NCBI GenBank assembly: GCA_005884825.1
Contig: VAZT01000108.1
Coordinates: 1 to 10,881 of the forward strand
Source: Alphaproteobacteria bacterium
Lineage (GTDB): Bacteria > Pseudomonadota > Alphaproteobacteria > ATCC43930 > CGMCC-115725
Reading direction: 5' to 3'
Length of the DNA: 10,881 bases
In this document: positions 6,648-10,881 of the stretch, in pieces
Numbering within the stretch: position 1 is the first letter of the stretch
How the letters are laid out: every line of letters begins with the position of its first letter
The notes under the pieces: generated by a model
The model's input: only the letters and a program-made list of their open reading frames with translations
Told to the model about the DNA's origin: nothing
Databases searched by the model: none
Made by a program: the position numbers and the translations under genes

Positions 6648-8078
6648 ATGCTCGACATAGTCGTCTACGGCGGCACCGCCGTCCTTCCCTCGGGTCCCGA
6701 GCCCGCCGATATCGGCGTGGCCGGCGAGCGGATCGCCGCGATCGGCGCGCCGGGCAGCCTCGCGGCGCTCGGCGCCAGGCGGGTCGTCGACGCCGCCGGG
6801 CAGATCGTGATCCCGGGCGGTATCGACCCGCATGTCCATTGCAACTGGCCGATGCCGATGCCCGGAGTGGCCCAGCCGACGCTGACCGAGCCGGCCTCAC
6901 GGGTGAGCCTCGCGGCTTTGCACGGCGGCACGACCACGACGATCGATTTCGCCCCGGTCGAGGGCGGCGACACGATCCAGCAGGCAATCGAACGGCGGCA
7001 GCGGCAGTGGGCGGGCGCCTGCTATGGCGACTATGCCTTTCACACGATGCTGCTCGGCAAAATCGCGCCCGAGCGCCTCGGTGAGCTCGCCGAGGCAGTG
7101 CAGGCCGGGCATGCCTCGGTCAAGATGTTCACGACCGACATCACCCCCTCGCGCAAGGGCCGCATGGTTGATTTCGGCGACATCTGGGAGGTGCTGAAGG
7201 TGCTGGCGCACGCCGGCGGCATCGCCGCTATCCACGCCGAGGACAACGATATCGTCATGCACATGTACGAGAAGCTATTTCGCGAGGACCGTACCGGCTT
7301 CGAGAACATGGCCGAGGTGCACAACACCTTGTCCGAAGACCTGTCGTTCAACCGGGTCATCCGATTGGCGGCCAATATCGAAGGCTCTGCGCTTTACATG
7401 ATGCATACCTCGGCGGCGACCGGGGTCGCCGCGATTGCCGCGGCGCGCGCCAAAGGCGTGCCGATCTACGGCGAGACCCTGCACCAGTACCTGATGTACA
7501 CCGCCGAAGATTACAAAAAGCCCAATGGCCAGATCTATCACACCTACCCTTCGCTCAAATTCAAGGCGGACCAGGAGGCGTTGTGGAAGGCGACCGACCA
7601 CGGCGCGATCCAGACCGTCGCCACCGACGAGATCTGCTGCCCGCTGCGCATCAAATTGCAGGGGCGGCGCATCGACGACACGACCGGCGGCAACGCCGGA
7701 GTCGAGCCGCGACTCTCTTTGATCTACACCGAGACCGTCGAAAAGCGCGGCTATGGCCTCTCCGAGTTCGTCGGCCTGGTCTCGGCCAACGCCGCCAAGA
7801 TCATGGGCCTTTACCCGCGCAAGGGCGCACTGGCGGTCGGTTCCGACGCCGACATCGTGCTCCTCGACCCGCGCCGTCGCAAAACCGTGCGCGCCGCCGA
7901 ACTGCACGAAGCCGATTACACCCCCTGGGAAGGCCGCGACCTAGCCGCCTGGCCGTCCCTCACGATGCTGCGCGGCAAGATCGTCGTCGAGGGCGGCACC
8001 TTCACCGGCGACCTCAAAGACGGCCAATTCCTGCCCCGCAAGGTACCAGATGAGATTAGAGCGCGACCGGTTGTTTAA
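6648..8078 (+). CDS. Amidohydrolase of the hydantoinase/dihydropyrimidinase superfamily
   Basis: This 476-residue metal-dependent cyclic-amidase-type hydrolase is probably cytoplasmic. The start at 6648 is set by AGGAGG at 6636-6641. Metal ligands are all visible: HVH (H62, H64) in GGIDPHVHCNW, the lysine expected to be carbamylated (K159, SVKMF), H196 (AIHAEDND), H253 (MMHTSA), and the catalytic aspartate D327 (VATDE). Length and spacing match D-hydantoinase/dihydropyrimidinase. However, residues that bind the hydantoin ring in Bacillus D-hydantoinase (Tyr155, Ser288, Asn336, from memory) align by eye with D164, Y300 and G347, and the usual D-H after the catalytic aspartate is D-E. The true substrate may therefore be another cyclic amide or imide. 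It follows the CobW-family GTPase by 32 bases, likely in one operon, and no carbamoylase is adjacent. Confidence 0.9.
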   Translation: MLDIVVYGGTAVLPSGPEPADIGVAGERIAAIGAPGSLAALGARRVVDAAGQIVIPGGIDPHVHCNWPMPMPGVAQPTLTEPASRVSLAALHGGTTTTIDFAPVEGGDTIQQAIERRQRQWAGACYGDYAFHTMLLGKIAPERLGELAEAVQAGHASVKMFTTDITPSRKGRMVDFGDIWEVLKVLAHAGGIAAIHAEDNDIVMHMYEKLFREDRTGFENMAEVHNTLSEDLSFNRVIRLAANIEGSALYMMHTSAATGVAAIAAARAKGVPIYGETLHQYLMYTAEDYKKPNGQIYHTYPSLKFKADQEALWKATDHGAIQTVATDEICCPLRIKLQGRRIDDTTGGNAGVEPRLSLIYTETVEKRGYGLSEFVGLVSANAAKIMGLYPRKGALAVGSDADIVLLDPRRRKTVRAAELHEADYTPWEGRDLAAWPSLTMLRGKIVVEGGTFTGDLKDGQFLPRKVPDEIRARPVV

Positions 8079-8082
8079 GCTT

Positions 8083-8619
8083 ATGCGGCGATTCAGGAGC
8101 GTCCCGTCCATTATGGCTTTTGCTATGGGGGTGGGAATTTTGATCGGCATGAGCGGCTTTCTCGTCAATGCTGACCAAACCGGGGTGGCGCCCCCTCAGG
8201 GTTCCGCGCCGTTGCTCGAGGTCGTGGCAGACGGCGTCCAGATCTATACCTGCGAAACTAAAGGCAGCCTCTTCCAATGGTCTTTCAAGGCGCCGGAGGC
8301 AAATCTCTTCGACAAGCAAGGGCGGCAGATCGGCACTCACTTCGCCGGTCCGACCTGGAGGATAGCCGATGGTTCCGCGATCGTCGGCGAGGTTGTTGCG
8401 AAAGCCGATGCGCCGGAGAGAGGTGCCATTGAGTGGCTCCTGTTACGCGCCAAAGCCCATGAAGGGCAGGGTGTCCTTGGTGAGGCAGCCTTCATTCGCC
8501 GGACGGACACCAAGGGCGGAATCGCGCCGACAGCCGGCTGTGACGCAAACCATGTCGCGGAGCAGGTGCGCATGCGTTATTCCGCGGTTTATCAGTTTTT
8601 CAGCGCGCCAAAGGGTTGA
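8083..8619 (+). CDS. DUF3455 family exported protein
   Basis: This 178-residue protein matches the DUF3455 pattern as I recall it: VVADGVQIYTCE, WSFKAPEANLFDKQGRQIGTHFAGPTW, ADGSAIVGEVV, GAIEWLLLRAKAHEGQG, and the terminal GGIAPTAGCDANHVAEQVRMRYSAVYQF. The function of the family is not known. The N-terminus (two arginines, then a hydrophobic run AFAMGVGILIGMSGFLV, then NADQ) looks like a signal peptide, so it should be exported. The start is uncertain: an ATG at 8050 with AAGG upstream would overlap the amidohydrolase by 29 bases and give a long basic leader; ATG 8083, four bases past that stop, gives a normal signal peptide; ATG 8113 is also possible. Two cysteines remain in the mature part and could form a disulfide. 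It is probably not functionally tied to the amidohydrolase, though it could share its transcript. Confidence 0.85.
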   Translation: MRRFRSVPSIMAFAMGVGILIGMSGFLVNADQTGVAPPQGSAPLLEVVADGVQIYTCETKGSLFQWSFKAPEANLFDKQGRQIGTHFAGPTWRIADGSAIVGEVVAKADAPERGAIEWLLLRAKAHEGQGVLGEAAFIRRTDTKGGIAPTAGCDANHVAEQVRMRYSAVYQFFSAPKG

Positions 8620-8898
8620 GTGAGGGGGCCGAATTTGCCGGTGCTCCGTTGGCGAGAGCTTCTTGCGGCCGTTCCGCTCGCCTTCACCGCTTGCGCGCAG
8701 TCGCCTGAGATCCTGGTGGCTTTCCGGACCGAACAACAGGCGCAAGAACATTGCCCAAAGGATACTGTCGTCTGGGTGGATCCTCAAAGCGGCGGGTATC
8801 ATCTCAACACGAGCCCATCGTATGGCCATGCGGGAGCAGGCCGCTACGCCTGCCGCCGCGAAGCGGAACTGGCAGGCATGCGTGCAATGGCGAACTGA
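8620..8898 (+). CDS. Small exported cysteine-containing protein, possible lipoprotein
   Basis: This protein has up to 92 residues. The GTG at 8620 follows the DUF3455 stop directly; TTG 8635 or GTG 8641, after GAGGGGG, are alternative starts. The N-terminus RWRELLAAVPLAFTACAQ is a short export signal ending in a lipobox-like FTAC, imperfect because the -3 residue is F. The mature part carries CPKDTVVWVDPQSGGYHLN, a YGHAGAGRYAC turn and a terminal EAELAGMRAM. This matches a widespread small alphaproteobacterial family as I remember it (CPxDxVVWV...YH...YG...G.Y.C...EA..AG.RA), whose function is unknown to me. The two mature cysteines may pair in the periplasm. Its tight junction with the DUF3455 gene suggests co-expression. 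Confidence 0.8.
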   Translation: MRGPNLPVLRWRELLAAVPLAFTACAQSPEILVAFRTEQQAQEHCPKDTVVWVDPQSGGYHLNTSPSYGHAGAGRYACRREAELAGMRAMAN

Positions 8899-9187
8899 TT
8901 ACGTTGGCGTGACCCGAACTTAGCCGTAATCGGATGGTATCGTTCGAGCTTGTAATAATACCTGTGGCGGCGCGATGTCAGGCGATTGGCTGTTTTCTCT
9001 GGCTGTTACAGCGCCGATCAGCGAAGGCGTTCGCTGTTATTTCGCCAAGACTCCTCCCGCGAATCGAGGGATTCCGCGGCCCAGGCCAACTTCACCGCTG
9101 TTATTTGGCTGCAAATAAAAGCGAAAACAGCAAGCTCCCATCGCCGCTCTCAACACGGAGCGATGCGCAACCACTGGAGGCAGGTAA
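8899..9187. other. Intergenic stretch without recognisable genes, rich in GCTGTT motifs
   Basis: I find no convincing protein on either strand here; open frames are short and unlike known families. Base composition is visibly lower in GC than the neighbours. The part from about 8989 to 9131 is repetitive: GCTGTTTTC at 8989-8997 is the exact complement of GAAAACAGC at 9123-9131, GCTGTTACAG occurs at 9002-9011, and CGCTGTTATTT occurs twice in direct orientation at 9032-9042 and 9096-9106. This could be a degenerate mobile or dispersed element. Its right end abuts the truncated EthD remnant at about 9188. Confidence 0.4.
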
Positions 9188-9406
9188 AAATTAGGGAAGG
9201 CGTGCAAAAGTGTTGCCGTCGAGCAAGGGGTGTCCGGCGCGACGCCGGGATCACGGCCGGCCTTTGTCGCGATGGGCCATCTCTATTTCGACTCGGTGGC
9301 CGAATTCCAATCCGCTTTCGGCCCCTATGCCGGGGCCATCATGGCGGATATCCCCAATTACACCGACATCCAACCGACCATTCAGATCAGCGACGTGAAG
9401 ATTTGA
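9188..9406 (+). pseudogene. EthD-family protein remnant, N-terminus missing
   Basis: The frame reads KLGKACKSVAVEQGVSGA, then PAFVAMGHLYFDSVAEF, QSAFGPYAGAIMADIPNY and TDIQPTIQISDVKI, then a TGA at 9404-9406. This is the C-terminal two-thirds of an EthD/REDY-type dimeric alpha-beta barrel protein (normally about 100 residues, named from ethyl tert-butyl ether degradation). The expected N-terminal strand and the DYY...H.P region are absent: the codon just upstream (9185-9187) is TAA, and sequence before that does not resemble the family in this frame. A GTG at 9230 could start a 58-residue fragment, but without a good ribosome binding site. I infer a decayed gene truncated by a rearrangement or insertion at about 9188. 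The retained part shows no internal stop or frameshift, so the event may be fairly recent. Confidence 0.75.
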
Positions 9407-9443
9407 GGGACTTGCAACGCCACACCAAGAACAATCAGTTATC

Positions 9444-9547
9444 CGTCGTTCCCGCGGAAAGCGGGAATCCAGATGCAACTGTTCGAGCATCTACCCCCTG
9501 TTCAAGCCAGAGGCAGGCTCTGGACCCCCGCTTTCGCGGGGGTGACG
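9444..9547. repeat. Dispersed inverted-repeat element, copy 2
   Basis: This is the same element as at 2577-2658, in the same orientation. The left arm 9444-9472 reads as the ATTCCC-type hairpin with one extra base and an A-to-G change; the right arm 9520-9547 is identical to the right arm of copy 1, and both copies are followed by ATA. The core (9473-9519, 47 bases) is longer than, and unlike, the copy 1 core. It lies between the EthD remnant and the end of the convergent SMP-30-like gene, where its two hairpins could serve as a bidirectional terminator. Confidence 0.85.
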
Positions 9548-9591
9548 ATAACCTATGAGACAGGTCACATGTAGGCGAGACAGAACCGGCG

Positions 9592-10506
9592 CTAGGACTT
9601 CTGCGCCGGCACTGGGAGACCAGGGATTTTCAGGTTGACGCAACCGAGGTGGTTGCGGCTGGTGAAGTACAGAGTTTTCCAGTCGTCGCCGCCGAAAGCG
9701 ATATTGGTGGTGGCGGGAGCGCCGTGGACGATGCGGCCGAGCTGCTTGCCGTTCCGGTCCAAGATCCAGATCCCGCCGGCGCCGCCGCAATAGACATTAC
9801 CTTCGACATCGACCTTCATGCCGTCGGGGACGCCAGGCTCGTTACCGCGCAAATCGGCAAAGACCCGGTCGGTGTGCTTCGCCAGCGTGCCGTTGGGCAA
9901 CAGCTCGAAAGCGCGGATCTGGGCGCGCCGCGTGTCGTTGATGTAGAGCACCGTCTCATCGGGCGAGAAGGCGAGGCCGTTTGGCAATACAAAATCGCCG
10001 ATCAAAAGGCTCATGCTGCCGAGATCGGGGGTGACGCGGTAGACGCCGGAAAAGGTCAGGTCCCATTGCTCGGGCGCGGCCGGGCTGGTCCACGGATCGG
10101 TGAAGTAGATGCAGCCGTCCGACTTGACCACCACGTCGTTGGGACGATTGAGCCGCTGTCCCTTGAAACTGTTCGCGAGGACCGTGAGGCTGCCGTCGAG
10201 CTCCAGTCGTGTGACCCGCCGACTGTCGTGCTCGCAGGCGATCAGCCGGCCCTGCAGGTCGCGCGTCAGCCCGTTGGCGCGGTTCGTCGGCTCGAGGAAC
10301 AGCGACACACCCTGGCCGGGGACGTACTTCATCCGTTTGTTGTTGTGGATGTCGCTGAAGAGTAGATAGCGGCCTTCCTTCCACCAGAGCGGTCCTTCCG
10401 CCGGCCCCTGGGGGCCGCCGAATCCGTCCGCCAGCGCGCGGATAGGTTCGGACGTGGAGATGATCTTTTCCAGCTCCGGGGCGAATTGCTCGATCTTCGT
10501 CGCCAT
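9592..10506 (-). CDS. SMP-30/gluconolactonase/LRE-like beta-propeller hydrolase
   Basis: This 304-residue protein is predicted to be a six-bladed beta-propeller lactonase or related metal-dependent hydrolase, without a signal peptide and so likely cytoplasmic. Family motifs are in order: EGPLWW with the likely metal ligand E37, NGLTRDLQGRLIACEH at 78-93, RPNDVVVKSDGCIYFTDP with N123, LPNGLAFSPDETVLYIND at 174-191 with N176, VPDGMKVDVEGNVYCGG with D228, and a terminal TTNIAFGGDDWKTLYFTS blade. The acidic and asparagine residues fit the divalent-metal site of SMP-30 proteins. The ATG at 10506 has AAGGAG five bases upstream, which fixes the start. The lactone substrate is not evident. It is convergent with the DUF3455 group and shares a strand with two genes at the right edge. 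Confidence 0.93.
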   Translation of the reverse strand: MATKIEQFAPELEKIISTSEPIRALADGFGGPQGPAEGPLWWKEGRYLLFSDIHNNKRMKYVPGQGVSLFLEPTNRANGLTRDLQGRLIACEHDSRRVTRLELDGSLTVLANSFKGQRLNRPNDVVVKSDGCIYFTDPWTSPAAPEQWDLTFSGVYRVTPDLGSMSLLIGDFVLPNGLAFSPDETVLYINDTRRAQIRAFELLPNGTLAKHTDRVFADLRGNEPGVPDGMKVDVEGNVYCGGAGGIWILDRNGKQLGRIVHGAPATTNIAFGGDDWKTLYFTSRNHLGCVNLKIPGLPVPAQKS

Positions 10507-10816
10507 GTTGGCTCCTTGCGCACGCGGCGCCTGGGACCCCGCGGTGCCCAGCTTGCGGTATCAGTTCGTCGACTCTTGCCGGGTTCTGCGACCGCATTGG
10601 CGGGGTCTTGGCCGAGCCCTCGAGCAGACGCCGGCGCTGCGCCGCGCTGTCCGGACCCAAATAGGTATAGCCTGATTTGTGGCTAATCGGAGCGATCATA
10701 TGGGCGCGCCGGGCGGTCTCCGCCGCAGCTTCTGCAGTGCCGCACTCTAGACAGCAGTCGAAACCAAGCCGCGCTCTAGCCGCGGGAAATTTGTTGCCGC
10801 AGCGGCAGTATGGCAT
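10507..10816 (-). CDS. Small zinc-ribbon-like protein with no stop codon of its own (end uncertain)
   Basis: The ATG at 10816 has AAGG five bases upstream and begins MPYCRCGNKFPAARARLGF, then DCCLECGTAEAAAETARRAH, then MIAPISHKSGYTYLG. The CxCG and CLECG pairs suggest a zinc ribbon with four cysteines, and the layout resembles small phage- or accessory-type proteins (CxCG-N-x-FP ... C..CG ... AP...KG.Y) that I recall without a named function. Codon use is less GC-biased than in neighbours. Beyond about residue 55 the sequence looks uninformative. The frame stays open to 9956, antiphase through the well-supported SMP-30-like gene, so the real end is unclear; I stop the feature at the SMP-30 start. 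A one-base shift would reach a TGA at 10561-10563, giving about 84 residues, so a frameshift is possible. It overlaps the preceding gene by one base (TAATG). Confidence 0.5.
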
Positions 10817-10881
10817 TACCGCCTTTTTCCGGCGTAAACCGGCGATTTGAGAATGCGATCGATCTCGTCGACGGTGACCCC
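10816..10881 (-). CDS. C-terminal end of an unidentified protein (partial)
   Basis: Reading inward from the right edge, the last 21 codons give GVTVDEIDRILKSPVYAGKR plus a final R, then TAA at 10818-10816. The A of this stop is the A of the next gene's ATG (TAATG), a classic coupled junction, which is the main reason to believe the frame is coding. The short amphipathic EIDRIL segment and basic tail do not identify a family. Confidence 0.55.
   Translation of the reverse strand, partial: GVTVDEIDRILKSPVYAGKRR

Noticed and set aside
7275..7907. A 210-codon minus-strand frame opposite the amidohydrolase
   Set aside because: It is antisense to conserved active-site codons and has low-complexity composition; treated as a shadow.
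8986..9558. A 190-codon plus-strand frame across the intergenic block and EthD remnant
   Set aside because: It is in a different phase from the EthD-homologous frame and crosses a dispersed repeat, so it is unlikely to be a real protein, although the first part could not be fully excluded.

Overview
The window is GC-rich DNA with alphaproteobacterial style: dense genes, GTG starts, small secreted proteins, and dispersed GC-rich hairpin repeats between genes. It looks like a Hyphomicrobiales or Rhodospirillales-type soil bacterium. That placement is inference from protein style, not from a marker gene.

Left half (1-5427, minus strand): one operon read right to left. The order is livG-type ATPase, an AMP-forming acyl-CoA ligase, livH permease, livM permease, then the 5' end of a periplasmic substrate-binding protein that runs off the left edge. 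The ligase start overlaps the livG stop (ATGA). This is a LIV/HAAT-family ABC importer with a built-in CoA ligase, so a carboxylic acid is probably imported and then activated to its CoA thioester. The second ATPase (LivF) is not in the window and is expected further left. Two of the intergenic gaps (ligase-livH and livH-livM) are filled by hairpin repeats.

Middle (5428-8078, plus strand): divergent from the liv operon across a gap holding a perfect 18-bp palindrome. A CobW-family metal-chaperone GTPase is followed, after a strong ribosome binding site, by an amidohydrolase of the hydantoinase/dihydropyrimidinase superfamily. By eye, all its metal ligands are kept but the usual hydantoin-binding residues are replaced. 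A GTPase that could load metal sits directly before a metalloenzyme, which suggests a functional pair.

Right part (8083-9547, plus strand): a DUF3455 exported protein, a small exported cysteine-containing protein, a roughly 290-base stretch without a recognisable gene, a 5'-truncated EthD-family remnant, and a second copy of the inverted-repeat element also found in the liv operon.

Right edge (9592-10881, minus strand): an SMP-30/gluconolactonase-like protein, a small zinc-ribbon-like protein whose reading frame has no stop of its own before the SMP-30 gene, and the last 21 codons of an unidentified gene joined to it by a TAATG stop-start overlap.

I see no rRNA, tRNA, CRISPR array, transposase or origin. 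I did not find a clearly new multi-gene system. The best leads are the CobW/atypical amidohydrolase pair, the 18-bp palindrome, and the two inverted-repeat elements with shared arms but different cores.
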